Shown here piece after piece: positions 53,571-63,027 of a stretch of DNA of 64,000 nucleotides. Origin of the DNA: Novosphingobium profundi (GTDB lineage Bacteria; Pseudomonadota; Alphaproteobacteria; Sphingomonadales; Sphingomonadaceae); the NCBI RefSeq assembly GCF_018491765.1, contig NZ_JABWCU010000001.1, forward strand, positions 1 through 64,000. The letters run 5' to 3'. Positions within the stretch are counted from its first letter, which is position 1; each line of letters starts with the position of its first letter. The notes under the pieces were generated by a model. It worked only from the letters and a program-made list of their open reading frames with translations, was not told where the DNA came from and ran no database searches. The position numbers and the translations under genes are program-made.

Positions 53571-55148
53571 ATGCAGATCGTCGAAACCACCAACGAGGGC
53601 CTGAAGCGCGCCTACACGGTGACCATCCCGGCCACCACCATCACCGACCGCATCGAGGGCGAGATCAAGAAGATCGCTCCGCAGGTGCGTATGCCCGGCT
53701 TCCGCCCCGGCAAGGTTCCCGCCAACCTCGTGCGCAAGATGCACGGTGACTCGATCCACCAGGACACGCTCAACAGCGTCATCCGCGAAGCGATGGACAA
53801 GCTGGTCACCGACAAGGCGCTGCGCCCGGCGATGAACCCCGACGTCTCGCTCGGCGAAGGCTACGAGCAGGGCAAGGATGCCGAGCTGACCGTCGCGCTC
53901 GAAATCCTCCCCGTCATCGAGACCCCCTCGATCGAAGGCCTCAAGCTCGAGAAGCTGACCGTCCCCGTCGCCGAGGACGCCGTGGCCGAGCAGGTCGAGC
54001 GCATTGCCTCGCAGCAGCAGCGTTTCGAGACCAAGGACGGCGAGGCCGCTGACGGCGACCAGGTCATCTGCGACTTCACCGGCAAGCTCGACGGCGTCGA
54101 GTTCGAGGGTGGCAAGGCCGAGAAGCAGCCGATCGTGATCGGCTCGGGCCGTCTCATCCCCGGCTTCGAAGAGCAGCTGACCGGCATGAAGGCGGGTGAC
54201 GAGCGCGTCATCACCGTGACGTTCCCGGCCGACTACCCGGCCGAGAACCTCGCCGGCAAGGACGCGACCTTCGACATCGTCGCGCACGAGATCAAGGCGC
54301 CCGCCGAGGGCGCCATCGACGATGCCTTCGCCAAGGAACTGGGCCTCGAGAGCCTCGAGCAGCTCCAGGGCCTGATCAAGGGCCAGCTCGAGCAGGAGAC
54401 CGCCGGTCTCACCCGCACCGCGATGAAGCGCCAGCTGCTCGACCAGCTCGCCGCCGGCCACGACTTCGAGGTTCCGCCTTCGATGGTCGAAGCCGAATTC
54501 AGCCAGATCTGGCAGCAGCTCGTCCAGGAAGCCTCGAACGAGGAAGATCCCGAAGCCGCGCTCAAGGAGATCGAGGCCGAGAAGGACGACTACCGCAAGA
54601 TCGCCGAGCGCCGCGTGCGCCTGGGCCTTCTGCTTTCGGAAATCGGCCAGGCCAACGGCGTGGAAGTGACCCAGCAGGAAATGTCGATGCTGGTTTCGCA
54701 GGCTGCCCAGCAGTACCGTCCCGAGGACCGTCAGCGCTTCTTCGAATACGTCCAGCAGGACCCGATGATGGCCGCCCAGCTGCGCGCGCCGCTCTATGAG
54801 GACAAGGTCGTCGACTTCCTCATCGAGAAGTCGGAAGTGACCGAGCGTGAAGTGACCCGCGAGGAACTCCAGGCCGCGATCGAGGCCGACGAGGACGGCA
54901 AGACCGAGGAAGCTCCGGCCAAGCCCGCCAAGAAGGCTCCGGCCAAGAAGGCGGCGGCCAAGAAGGCGGAAGAGGCTCCGGCCGAAGACGCTGCGGCCGA
55001 GGAAACCGAAGCCAAGAAGCCGGCCGCCAAGAAGGCTCCGGCCAAGAAGGCTGCCGCCAAGAAGGACGAGGACGGCGAGGCCAAGCCCGCCGCCAAGAAG
55101 CCGGCTGCCAAGAAGGCTCCGGCGAAGAAGGCTGCCAAGGAAGACTGA
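53571..55148 (+). CDS. tig: Trigger factor with long Lys/Ala/Pro tail
   Basis: A ribosome-bound chaperone and prolyl isomerase of 525 residues. The N-terminal ribosome-binding loop is GFRPGKVP, the FKBP-type domain spans about 150-240 (DGDQVICDFTGKLDGVEF, IPGFEEQLTGMKAGDE), and the C-terminal chaperone arms follow. The last 81 or so residues are a histone-H1-like tail of repeated PAKKA/AAKK units mixed with acidic blocks, which E. coli trigger factor lacks. The ATG at 53571 follows AGGAAGG. A terminator follows at 55209-55243; clpP and clpX lie downstream in the usual order. Confidence 0.95.
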   Translation: MQIVETTNEGLKRAYTVTIPATTITDRIEGEIKKIAPQVRMPGFRPGKVPANLVRKMHGDSIHQDTLNSVIREAMDKLVTDKALRPAMNPDVSLGEGYEQGKDAELTVALEILPVIETPSIEGLKLEKLTVPVAEDAVAEQVERIASQQQRFETKDGEAADGDQVICDFTGKLDGVEFEGGKAEKQPIVIGSGRLIPGFEEQLTGMKAGDERVITVTFPADYPAENLAGKDATFDIVAHEIKAPAEGAIDDAFAKELGLESLEQLQGLIKGQLEQETAGLTRTAMKRQLLDQLAAGHDFEVPPSMVEAEFSQIWQQLVQEASNEEDPEAALKEIEAEKDDYRKIAERRVRLGLLLSEIGQANGVEVTQQEMSMLVSQAAQQYRPEDRQRFFEYVQQDPMMAAQLRAPLYEDKVVDFLIEKSEVTEREVTREELQAAIEADEDGKTEEAPAKPAKKAPAKKAAAKKAEEAPAEDAAAEETEAKKPAAKKAPAKKAAAKKDEDGEAKPAAKKPAAKKAPAKKAAKED

Positions 55149-55455
55149 GGTCGTCCTGGACGCGCGATTGCTTCGGTGGTCGCGCGTTGCGGCTTATGCC
55201 AGTCCGTGAAAAGGGGGCGTGCCGAGCCGGCGCGCCTCCTTTTGCATGACGGGACGGTACGTAAGGACCCTGGGTCGAACGGCGAGGGAGGGTCTTCGCA
55301 ATTGGCCTCGGGAGCGTTCCATTGCCGGACATTGTCGCGTGCACATGCCGAATGTCGCGCGTTTGTCGCGATCCATACACCGATTGATGGGTTATGGCCC
55401 TTGAACATCGGGGAAGGGCACGCGAAATAAGGCGGACAACCAGATGAGGAATCCC
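55149..55455. other. tig-clpP intergenic region
   Basis: About 307 bases with the tig terminator (55209-55243) and then the clpP promoter region. CTTGAA at 55399-55404 resembles the -35 of heat-shock promoters, but I cannot find a convincing matching -10 (CCCATNT). No gene is seen. Confidence 0.45.
55209..55243. terminator. Intrinsic terminator after tig
   Basis: AAAAGGGGGCGTGCC and GGCGCGCCTCCTTTT pair over 15 bp with two wobble pairs and a 5-base loop. The arm ends give four T on either strand, so it can act both ways. Confidence 0.82.
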
Positions 55456-56121
55456 ATGCTCGACCTGTTTGGCGCATCAGGCGCTCAAGGAAAGTTCACT
55501 ACCGATCCCGTGACCGGTGCACTCGTGCCGATGGTCGTCGAGCAGACCAGCCGCGGCGAACGCAGCTTCGACATCTATTCGCGCCTTCTGCGCGAGCGCA
55601 TCGTTTTCGTGACCGGCCAGGTCGAGGACCACATGGCCTCGCTGATCGTCGCGCAGCTGCTGTTCCTCGAATCGGAAAATCCCTCGAAGGACATCTCGAT
55701 GTACATCAACTCGCCGGGCGGTGTCGTCACGGCGGGCATGGCGATCTACGACACCATGCAGTACATCAAGCCGCGCGTTTCGACCGTGTGCATCGGCCAG
55801 GCCGCCTCGATGGGCAGCTTCCTGCTCGCGGCGGGTGAGCCGGGCATGCGCATCGCGCTGCCCAACGCGCGCATCATGGTGCACCAGCCCTCGGGCGGCG
55901 CGCAGGGCATGGCTTCGGACATCGAGATCCAGGCCCGCGAGATCCTGCGCATGCGCAAGCGCCTCAACGACTGCTACGTGAAGTTCACCGGCAAGTCGCT
56001 CGAGGAAATCGAAAAGGCGATGGACCGCGACACCTTCCTCGAAGCCGAGGAAGCGCTGGCCTTCGGCCTCGTCGACAAGGTCTTTGAATCCCGCCCCGAC
56101 ACGGACAAGTCGGAAGGCTGA
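55456..56121 (+). CDS. clpP: ATP-dependent Clp protease proteolytic subunit ClpP
   Basis: The 221-residue serine protease forms the tetradecameric chamber fed by ClpX. The active site is Ser118 in [11 protein letters not shown] and His143 in IMVHQPSGG, with the Asp further on. [19 protein letters not shown] is the family core. I use the ATG at 55456 because AGGA sits 5 bases before it; the ATG at 55444 would lack a ribosome site. clpX starts 145 bases downstream on the same strand. Confidence 0.96.
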   Translation: MLDLFGASGAQGKFTTDPVTGALVPMVVEQTSRGERSFDIYSRLLRERIVFVTGQVEDHMASLIVAQLLFLESENPSKDISMYINSPGGVVTAGMAIYDTMQYIKPRVSTVCIGQAASMGSFLLAAGEPGMRIALPNARIMVHQPSGGAQGMASDIEIQAREILRMRKRLNDCYVKFTGKSLEEIEKAMDRDTFLEAEEALAFGLVDKVFESRPDTDKSEG

Positions 56122-56265
56122 GGAGATTGCGGAAGGGGCCGTGACAGGCGGAACGGTCCCTTCACTCCCTGTCAAGCATGACCGCCTAGGATTGCTAAAC
56201 CCGCCCCTGCCAAGGTACACTCGACGAGTCGCCCTAGGTGGGGCATTAGATGGAATGCGAAGAAA

Positions 56266-57519
56266 TTGAGCGGATCTGACGCGAAAAGCACCCTGTACTG
56301 CAGCTTCTGCGGCAAGTCGCAGCACGAAGTGCGCAAGCTGATCGCGGGCCCCACGGTTTTCATCTGCGATGAATGTGTCGAGCTGTGCAACGACATCATC
56401 CGCGAGGAAACCAAGGCGGGCATCGCGGGCAAGAAGGATGGCGGTGTGCCATCCCCCCGTGACATCTGCGAGACGCTGAACGACTACGTGATCGGCCAGG
56501 AACGCGCCAAGCGCGTCCTGTCGGTGGCTGTCCACAACCACTACAAGCGCCTCAAGCACTCGAGCAAGCAGGGCGACGTCGAACTGTCGAAGTCGAACAT
56601 CCTGCTCGTCGGGCCGACCGGTTCGGGCAAGACCCTGCTCGCGCAGACGCTTGCCAAGACTTTCGACGTGCCCTTCACGATGGCCGATGCCACCACGCTG
56701 ACCGAAGCGGGCTACGTGGGCGAGGACGTGGAAAACATCATCCTCAAGCTGCTCCAGGCGTCGGATTACAACGTCGAGAAGGCGCAGCACGGCATCGTCT
56801 ACATCGACGAGATCGACAAGATCAGCCGCAAGGCCGAGAACCCCTCGATCACGCGCGACGTGTCGGGCGAAGGCGTGCAGCAGGCGCTCCTGAAGCTGAT
56901 GGAAGGCACCACCGCCTCGGTTCCCCCGCAGGGCGGGCGCAAGCATCCGCAGCAGGAATTCCTCCAGGTCGACACCACGAACATCCTGTTCATCTGCGGT
57001 GGCGCCTTTGCAGGTCTCGAGAAGATCATTGCCGACCGCCTGCAGAAGCGTTCGATCGGCTTCGGCGCGCACGTCGCCGATCCCGACAAGCGCCGCGTGG
57101 GTGAACTCCTGCAGAAGAGCGAACCCGAAGATCTCCTCAAGTTCGGCCTGATCCCCGAGTTCGTCGGTCGTCTGCCCGTCATCGCGACGCTGGAAGACCT
57201 CGACATCTCGGCGCTCGTGCAGATCCTCAAGGAGCCCAAGAACGCGCTGATCAAGCAGTACGCCAAGCTCTTCGATCTGGAAGACGTCGAATTGACCTTC
57301 ACTGACGAAGCGCTCGAGGCGATCGCGCAAAAGGCAATCGATCGCAAGACCGGCGCGCGTGGCCTTCGTTCGATCGTGGAAGGGCTGCTGCTCGACACGA
57401 TGTACGATCTGCCGACCGAAGAGAACATCGCCGAAGTCGTCGTCGATGCCGACGTTGTCGCCGGTCGCAAGGAACCGGTGCGCGTCCTCAAGGGCGACAA
57501 GGCCGAAGAAGCGGCCTGA
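56266..57519 (+). CDS. clpX: ATP-dependent Clp protease ATP-binding subunit ClpX
   Basis: A 417-residue AAA+ unfoldase that delivers substrates to ClpP. The N-terminal zinc domain has Cys12, Cys15, Cys34 and Cys37 (YCSFCGK and FICDECVEL). Walker A is GPTGSGKT at 116-123 and Walker B is IVYIDEIDK. The IGF loop for ClpP contact appears as RSIGFGAH. The start is a TTG at 56266, since [16 protein letters not shown] is the normal opening and no ATG fits. A perfect 13-bp terminator follows its stop. Confidence 0.96.
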   Translation: MSGSDAKSTLYCSFCGKSQHEVRKLIAGPTVFICDECVELCNDIIREETKAGIAGKKDGGVPSPRDICETLNDYVIGQERAKRVLSVAVHNHYKRLKHSSKQGDVELSKSNILLVGPTGSGKTLLAQTLAKTFDVPFTMADATTLTEAGYVGEDVENIILKLLQASDYNVEKAQHGIVYIDEIDKISRKAENPSITRDVSGEGVQQALLKLMEGTTASVPPQGGRKHPQQEFLQVDTTNILFICGGAFAGLEKIIADRLQKRSIGFGAHVADPDKRRVGELLQKSEPEDLLKFGLIPEFVGRLPVIATLEDLDISALVQILKEPKNALIKQYAKLFDLEDVELTFTDEALEAIAQKAIDRKTGARGLRSIVEGLLLDTMYDLPTEENIAEVVVDADVVAGRKEPVRVLKGDKAEEAA

Positions 57520-57547
57520 TCGCGCGTTTGGCGCCAAGCACTTTCGA

Positions 57548-57580
57548 AAGGCCCGGCCATCCCAGATGGCCGGGCCTTTT
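57548..57580 (+). terminator. Intrinsic terminator after clpX
   Basis: AAGGCCCGGCCAT and ATGGCCGGGCCTT form a perfect 13-bp stem with a 5-base loop and a T4 end. Its right arm contains an ATG in frame with the next gene, whose GTG start lies 4 bases beyond the T run. Confidence 0.88.
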
Positions 57581-57583
57581 CGC

Positions 57584-57907
57584 GTGAAGCGCTTCCTCTT
57601 CGTCTGCAGCCAGAACCGGCTGCGCAGTCCGACCGCCGAGCAGGTCTTCGCCGGTCGGCGGGGGATCGAGGTCGCCTCGGCCGGCACCAACCACGATGCC
57701 GAAGAACCGCTGAGCGCGGAATGGGTGCGCTGGGCGGATGTCATCGTGGTCATGGAGAAGGCACACCGCGCGAAGCTTCAGAGCCGCTTTGCACGGCACC
57801 TTGGCGGGCGGCGTGTCGTCTGCCTCGACATTCCGGACGACTACGCCTCCATGGACCCGCGCCTCGTCGATCTGCTCGAGGCGCGAATGGCCCGGCATCT
57901 GCCCTAG
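57584..57907 (+). CDS. Low-molecular-weight protein-tyrosine-phosphatase-like protein
   Basis: A 107-residue protein with the phosphatase P-loop CSQNRLRS (Cys8-x5-Arg14-Ser), as in the COG4551 predicted tyrosine phosphatases. The rest is shorter than a classical LMW phosphatase, but [20 protein letters not shown] and VVMEKAHR match this small subgroup. I prefer the GTG at 57584, since homologues start with KRFLFVCS; the ATG at 57566 is in the clpX terminator. How it is transcribed is unclear, since the terminator would cut it off from clpX. Confidence 0.8.
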   Translation: MKRFLFVCSQNRLRSPTAEQVFAGRRGIEVASAGTNHDAEEPLSAEWVRWADVIVVMEKAHRAKLQSRFARHLGGRRVVCLDIPDDYASMDPRLVDLLEARMARHLP

Positions 57908-57939
57908 TTTACATACCTCGGCTGCGCGCCGCGAGGTGA

Positions 57940-57987
57940 GCGCATTTTCAAGGCAGATGGAATCACCAGACGGTTCTGAAAATGCGC
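57940..57987. repeat. Inverted repeat between convergent genes
   Basis: GCGCATTTTCA at 57940-57950 and TGAAAATGCGC at 57977-57987 are perfect 11-bp complements 26 bases apart. It lies between the 3' ends of the phosphatase-like and NTF2-like genes. A large-loop terminator or protein-binding palindrome is possible. Confidence 0.5.
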
Positions 57988-58039
57988 AAAAACAAAACTC
58001 TGGAGCGGTCAAATTAGCGCTGTCAGATCGAAAACCGCT

Positions 58040-58627
58040 TTAGCGCCCGGTCATTACCGGGCCCATCTTGCCCCGGGTCGGCGCGGCTGCGCTTATCTTC
58101 GGATCGCCGAGGTGGGCGTGGCGAATGACTTTGCCGTCCTGCGTGACGGTCATGTCCTTGGATGTCGTCGTCTTGAGCTGCCAACCCTGGGGGCCGTGCT
58201 CCCAGACGTCGTCGGACACCGCGATGAGCTTCATCGCGTGTCCCTTGACGAGCGCGCTTGCGGTCATCGTCTGCTCGACTTTCGCAAGATTGCCCGAGAC
58301 GGTGACCGGTCCAAGCGTGGTCTGTGTCTTGCGGTCGGGATCCTGCGGCACGCGGGCGAGCTCGGCGATCATGGTGTCGGCATCGACGGTCTTGCCGCTC
58401 AGCAGCGTGCTTGCGAAGCCGGGGGCAAGCATCGCCTTGATGCGCGGGGCCGAGCGCGATTCCATCGCCGCCTTGAGCTCCGTGTAGCGCGCCTGCAGTT
58501 GGGCCTGCGCCGGGCTTTGGGTGGTGCCGTGGGGCGCCGGCAGCGGGGCCGCCTGAAGGGTCGAGCCCAAGGTCAGGCAGGCGAGGGCCGAGGTGGCGAA
58601 GAGAGTCTTGGCGAACGTGGGAAGCAT
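58040..58627 (-). CDS. Exported NTF2/SnoaL-like protein
   Basis: A 195-residue protein with a signal peptide (TLFATSALACLTLGSTLQA) and a domain that looks like the cone-shaped NTF2-like fold (DUF4440/SnoaL type): a helical start ARYTELKAAMESRSAPRIKA, then strands such as KVEQTMTASALVKGHAMKLI and WQLKTTTSKDMTVTQDGKVI. Members bind small ligands or are degenerate enzymes. No catalytic residues stand out. The ATG at 58627 is the only good start. Confidence 0.6.
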   Translation of the reverse strand: MLPTFAKTLFATSALACLTLGSTLQAAPLPAPHGTTQSPAQAQLQARYTELKAAMESRSAPRIKAMLAPGFASTLLSGKTVDADTMIAELARVPQDPDRKTQTTLGPVTVSGNLAKVEQTMTASALVKGHAMKLIAVSDDVWEHGPQGWQLKTTTSKDMTVTQDGKVIRHAHLGDPKISAAAPTRGKMGPVMTGR

Positions 58628-58784
58628 GGCGGAACACCTTGTCGTCGTTTGGGCCGGAGCCGGTGCCGATCTGCGCCGGGCATCCTGAACGGGTCATGGC
58701 TTGAACGCGCGAAGGCGGGCGGTGTTGCGCCAGGATCGTGTCGCGGATTGTCGCGTGTGCGGCGGACCGGCGGTTCGCAGCGCC

Positions 58785-59807
58785 TCAGACCGTGTCCGGG
58801 CTGGACAGGGCGCAGGCGTGCTCGAGGCTCGCCTCGACCTGGATCGTGGGGTGCCCGATGCCGAAATCGTGCGCCAGATCGTGCGCGATCGTGGCGAGGA
58901 AGGCGTCGTCGGCCGGCCCGTCGGTCTTGACAAGGTGCGCGGTGAGAGCGGTTTCGGTCGTGCTCATCGGCCAGATATGCAGGTCGTGGACATGCGTGAC
59001 ACCCGGCTGCGCCTCGAGCAAGGCACGTACCCGGCCAACATCGATTCCATCGGGCACGGCGAGCATGCCCATGCGCAGCGAATCGCGCAGGATGGCCCAG
59101 CTCGACCAGGCGATCACGAAGGTGATGACGAGCGAAGTGACCGGGTCGAGCAGCGCGATACCGGTCAGCGTGATCAGTGCGCCCGCGACGACCACGCCGG
59201 CCGATACCGCCGCATCGGCCATGAGGTGGACGAAGGCGGCGCGCAAGTTGAGGTCGGATTTCGAGCCTTTCGCGAAAAGCAACGCCGAGAGCGCGTTGAT
59301 GGCGATGCCGACCGCGGCGACGATCATCATCGTCGTGCCGGCAACCGGGGCAGGCTCGAACAGGCGCCGCACGGTCTCGACGAGGATGGCCCCCACGGTG
59401 ACCCAGAGCAGCGCGGCGTTGGCGATAGAGGCGAGGATCGAGGAGCTTTTGAGCCCGTAGGTGAAGCGCTCCGAGGGCGGACGCGCGGCGAGCACCGCCG
59501 CGGCCCAGGCTAGCAGCAACGAGACGACGTCGGTCAGGTTGTGCCCGGCGTCCGCCAGCAGGGCGATCGATCCGCTGAGCAGGCCGGCGACGACCTCGAC
59601 CACGACGAACACGACGTTGAGACCCACCGCGATGGCGAAGGCCGTGTTTGCGCCGCCAGGCGGCGGGGGCGCATGGTGATGGTGTCCGTGGTGCCCATGC
59701 CCATGCCCATGCCCATGATCATGACTGTGATCGGGCACACGGCGGCTATCGGCATGTTGCACTGCGGAGGAGGGGGTGTTGTCGGGCATCGCCAAGCTCA
59801 TTCTCAT
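58785..59807 (-). CDS. Cation diffusion facilitator (Zn/Co/Cd exporter, CzcD/ZitB type)
   Basis: A 340-residue inner-membrane metal/proton antiporter. The N-terminus is His-rich (HDHGHGHGHGHHGHHHH at about 29-45), a metal-binding stretch. Six helices follow, with LLADAGHNLTDVVSL carrying the HxxxD of site A on helix 2 and VHLMADAAVSAGVV on helix 5. The C-terminal cytoplasmic domain (HVHDLHIWPMSTTETALTAH) is standard. ATGs at 59807, 59801 and 59789 are all possible; I give the longest. Confidence 0.9.
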   Translation of the reverse strand: MRMSLAMPDNTPSSAVQHADSRRVPDHSHDHGHGHGHGHHGHHHHAPPPPGGANTAFAIAVGLNVVFVVVEVVAGLLSGSIALLADAGHNLTDVVSLLLAWAAAVLAARPPSERFTYGLKSSSILASIANAALLWVTVGAILVETVRRLFEPAPVAGTTMMIVAAVGIAINALSALLFAKGSKSDLNLRAAFVHLMADAAVSAGVVVAGALITLTGIALLDPVTSLVITFVIAWSSWAILRDSLRMGMLAVPDGIDVGRVRALLEAQPGVTHVHDLHIWPMSTTETALTAHLVKTDGPADDAFLATIAHDLAHDFGIGHPTIQVEASLEHACALSSPDTV

Positions 59808-60134
59808 GGCAGGGGGGCAGGGTTCAAGCGATGTCGTATCATGTCATCGCCGTTTTTGCGGCAGGCCGTTGGGCGTCAAGAGACCTTGCTTCGTGACATT
59901 TTTGCCGCACTGCAAAAAATCGGCTATGAAATAAATTGTTGTATTACAATGAATTAATTTTCAAATCTCGCCGGAGATCCTGTTTGAGTTGTAAAATTGC
60001 GCCTTTGTAGCGGTAAATGGCTCCCAACTGTCAGAAAGCTGTCATATGTGACTGCGCATAGCGGCCGCAGCACGATGCGGTGGCTCTCCCATCGCAATTG
60101 GCATCATCCCAGACTGACTTCTCAGGGGGCACAG
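59808..60134. other. Control region upstream of the first TonB receptor
   Basis: This 327-base gap is AT-rich at 59890-60010. It holds a Pho box at 60028-60045 and a possible -10 (GCATAG) ten bases beyond it. ATAAATTGTTG at 59931-59941 also occurs at 22401-22411 before the TorF porin gene. No gene seen. Confidence 0.55.
60028..60045 (+). promoter_or_regulatory. Pho box (PhoB-binding site)
   Basis: CTGTCAG-AAAG-CTGTCAT matches the direct-repeat Pho box consensus CTGTCAT-N4-CTGTCAT with one change in 14 repeat positions. It replaces a -35 at the right distance from a plausible -10. The receptor start is 90 bases downstream. This predicts induction by phosphate starvation. Confidence 0.75.
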
Positions 60135-62660
60135 ATGAAGTTTCATACCGTTCTCAACACCGCGACGAGCGCGATCGCCGTTGGTGCTGCATTCCTCGCT
60201 ATGCCGGCTTTCGCCCAGTCGACCGGCTCGATCGACTTCGACAACGACGCCATCGTCGTCACCGGTGCACGCGCTTCGGACGTTGCGGGCGTTGAACTGC
60301 CCGATTCGTCGAAGGCCAAGCAGGTCGTTACGCAGGAACTCATCAGCCGCGGCACGCCCGGCCAGTCGGTCGGCGAATCGATCAACCTGATCCCCGGCGT
60401 CAGCTTCACCAACAATGACGCCTACGGCTCTTCGGGTGGCAACCTGATGATTCGTGGCTTCGACGACACGCGCATCTCGATGACCTTCGACGGTCTGCCG
60501 CTGAACGACACCGGTGGCTACTCGCTCTACACCAACCAGCAGCTTGACCCCGAGCTGATCGAACAGGTCAACGTCAACCTCGGCACCACCGACGTCGACT
60601 CGCCGACGGCAGCCGCTTCGGGTTCGACGGTGAACTACCGTTCGATCAACCCGGACGAGGAATTCGGCGCGCGTATGGTCGGCACGGTCGGCGAAAACGA
60701 CAAGATGCGCATCTTCGCGATGATCAACACCGGTAACCTGAACGATTCGGGTACCCGTGCGTGGTTCGCGGCTTCGAAGGACACCTATACCCCGCTGTGG
60801 GGGCACTTCGGCAAGATCGACAAGACCCAGGTCAACGGCAAGATCTACCAGCCGCTCGGCGACAACGGTGACTTCATCTCGGTTGCAGGTCACTACAACT
60901 GGAACCGCAACAACAACGCTTCGGACTGGGCTCTGCGCGACGACGTGGCGTTCACCGCAGGCGGCATCCCGCTCAACAAGGACGAGCGCGACGCCTACCG
61001 TGTCACCCCGTGCCAGCGGGCCGAAGGCGTCTACGGCGTTGCGGACACCTACTCGAGCTGCGGCACGAGCTACGAATACGGCTACAACCCGTCGAACACG
61101 GGCAACATCCGCATCAACTCGCGCTTCACGCTCAGCGACAGCCTCGTCCTGACCGTCGATCCCTCGTTCCAGGTGACTTCGGCGAACGGCGGCAGCGGCT
61201 ACGTGCGCGCCTATGAATACGCCTACAACGACGCAGTCCTGGGTTCGCACCCCACCAGTTCGGTCGTGAGCGGCTACATCACCGATGGCAGCTATGCGAA
61301 TGCCTACTTCGGCGGCGTCGACCTGAACGGTGACGGTGACACGATGGATACCGTCAACCTCGCCGGCCCCAGCCAGACCCGCACGCAGCGCATCGGCGTG
61401 ATCGCCTCGCTGCGCTACGATCTCAACGACAGCAACCGCTTCCGCGTGGCCTACAGCTACGACCGCGGCCGCCACCGTCAGACCGGCGAACTGGGCCTGC
61501 TCAACGACGACGGCACGCGCGCGCATTACTTCAACATGGACGATGCCCTCACCGACGTGAACGGCAACATCCTGCAGAAGCGCGACCGCCTGTCCTACGC
61601 GATCCTGCACCAGTTCTCGGGTGAATACTCGGGCGACTTCGCGAACGACACGCTGCACCTCAACGCCGGTTTGCGCGTTCCCTTCTTCCGCCGCAACCTG
61701 ACCAACAATTGCATCACCTCGACGAGCTCGGGCACGGTGAGCTGCTTCACCACCGACACGGCGGACCAGGCAGCTTACGCGGCCGAGCATCCGACGCATG
61801 GTGCGCCTGACCACCGCGTGTTCAACTACAGCCGCGTGCTGCCGACCGCGGGCCTGACCTTCAATGTCACGCCCGAAGCGAGCATCTACGCGAACTACTC
61901 GATGGGCCTGCAGGTTCCGGGTACCGACGCGCTCTACCAGTCGTTCTACTATGCACCGGGTGAGCCGGGCGCCAAGTCGCCGAACCCCGAGACCTCGAAC
62001 AACTTCGACCTCGGCATCCGCTACCGCAGCGGCATGATCCAGGCGAACCTGGGTGGCTGGTACACGATCTTCGCGGATCGCCTGTCCTCGTCGTACGACC
62101 CGACCTCGCAGATCACCACCTACACCAACCTCGGTACGGTGGACCGCTACGGCATCGACGGTACTTTCGCGGTGCAGCCCGACAGCCACTTCACGGCCTA
62201 CGTCTTCGGTTCGTACCTCTGGTCGAAGATCCGCGACGACGTCCAGACCTCGGCGACCGGCTACGCCGAAACCAAGGGCAACATGGAAGGCGGCGTGCCG
62301 TCCTACACCTTCGGTGGTCGTGTGCAGGGCAACGTGGGGCCGCTTTCGGTCGGCGTAGAAGCCAAGCGTACCGGTTCGCGTTACTACAACAGCCTGAACA
62401 CACCGGTCTACTCGCGTTCCGGCGATCAGATCTGGGGCTCCAAGGTTCCGGCCTACACCGTCGTCAACCTCGACGCGCGTCTCGACATGAGCTTCGTTGG
62501 CATGGGCGACAAGACCTTCGTCCAGCTCAACGTCGCCAACCTCTTCGACGAGTTCTACTACGGCTCGTTCGACGATGCGGGCGTGTCGGACACCGCCACC
62601 TCGTACACCTACATCGGTGCGGGCCGCACGGTTTCGGCTTCGATCAACTTCCAGTTCTGA
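60135..62660 (+). CDS. TonB-dependent receptor, probably phosphate-regulated
   Basis: An 841-residue outer-membrane receptor. A signal peptide (TSAIAVGAAFLAMPAFA) is followed by a short N-terminus QSTGSIDFDNDAIVVTG containing a TonB-box-like stretch, a plug domain (RGFDDTRISMTFDGLPLND, ELIEQVNVNLGTTDVDSP) and a 22-strand barrel ending ASINFQF with C-terminal Phe. The ATG at 60135 has AGGGGG 5 bases upstream. The Pho box suggests that its ligand is a phosphorus compound or that it is used under phosphate limitation, which is inference. A paralogue follows at 63028. Confidence 0.93.
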   Translation: MKFHTVLNTATSAIAVGAAFLAMPAFAQSTGSIDFDNDAIVVTGARASDVAGVELPDSSKAKQVVTQELISRGTPGQSVGESINLIPGVSFTNNDAYGSSGGNLMIRGFDDTRISMTFDGLPLNDTGGYSLYTNQQLDPELIEQVNVNLGTTDVDSPTAAASGSTVNYRSINPDEEFGARMVGTVGENDKMRIFAMINTGNLNDSGTRAWFAASKDTYTPLWGHFGKIDKTQVNGKIYQPLGDNGDFISVAGHYNWNRNNNASDWALRDDVAFTAGGIPLNKDERDAYRVTPCQRAEGVYGVADTYSSCGTSYEYGYNPSNTGNIRINSRFTLSDSLVLTVDPSFQVTSANGGSGYVRAYEYAYNDAVLGSHPTSSVVSGYITDGSYANAYFGGVDLNGDGDTMDTVNLAGPSQTRTQRIGVIASLRYDLNDSNRFRVAYSYDRGRHRQTGELGLLNDDGTRAHYFNMDDALTDVNGNILQKRDRLSYAILHQFSGEYSGDFANDTLHLNAGLRVPFFRRNLTNNCITSTSSGTVSCFTTDTADQAAYAAEHPTHGAPDHRVFNYSRVLPTAGLTFNVTPEASIYANYSMGLQVPGTDALYQSFYYAPGEPGAKSPNPETSNNFDLGIRYRSGMIQANLGGWYTIFADRLSSSYDPTSQITTYTNLGTVDRYGIDGTFAVQPDSHFTAYVFGSYLWSKIRDDVQTSATGYAETKGNMEGGVPSYTFGGRVQGNVGPLSVGVEAKRTGSRYYNSLNTPVYSRSGDQIWGSKVPAYTVVNLDARLDMSFVGMGDKTFVQLNVANLFDEFYYGSFDDAGVSDTATSYTYIGAGRTVSASINFQF

Positions 62661-63027
62661 TCGGTTCGCACCGATCCACGACGGAAAAAGCGAAAAGAGG
62701 GAGGGGCCTGCGGGCCTCTCCCTTTTTTGTGCGCCGCGATGACCCGTTTCGGCGCGGAATTGCGGCAAATTTGGTCCAGGGGACCTGATTTCGAAGCCGG
62801 AAATCGCTGTGGCTCGATTGCCACAGGTGCATCGCCTCTGGTGTACGCGCGAAAACTTCGTCTCGAAATTGTCATGAACGAGCGGCTAAGGGCGCCTGCG
62901 CAGCGGGGTGCGACCCGCTGATTGAGGACGACCGTTGGCGGACGGTTCGACTTTGCCTTGAGCAAGGAAGCGCTCGCCAGGAAATCTCGCTCTCTCCCCC
63001 GAGAGCGTATAAAGAGGTCGTTAGTTA
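62661..63027. other. Spacer between the tandem TonB receptors
   Basis: 367 bases with the terminator of the first receptor and then the leader of the second. AGAGG precedes the second start. I see no Pho box here and no gene. Confidence 0.5.
62698..62728 (+). terminator. Intrinsic terminator after first TonB receptor
   Basis: AGGGAGGGGCC and GGCCTCTCCCT pair over 11 bp with one G-T wobble and a TGCG loop, followed by T5. Confidence 0.85.

Noticed and set aside
55399..55404. Heat-shock (sigma-32) promoter for clpP
   Set aside because: CTTGAA is present but no acceptable CCCATNT partner lies at the right distance, so I did not call it.
55477..57753. 758-codon minus frame opposite clpP and clpX
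   Set aside because: Antisense shadow of two certain core genes; it runs straight through both genes and the terminator.
60042..62768. 908-codon minus frame opposite the first TonB receptor
   Set aside because: It mirrors the receptor codons, has a Val/Arg-heavy composition, no ribosome site and no family motif. The plus strand is clearly the receptor.
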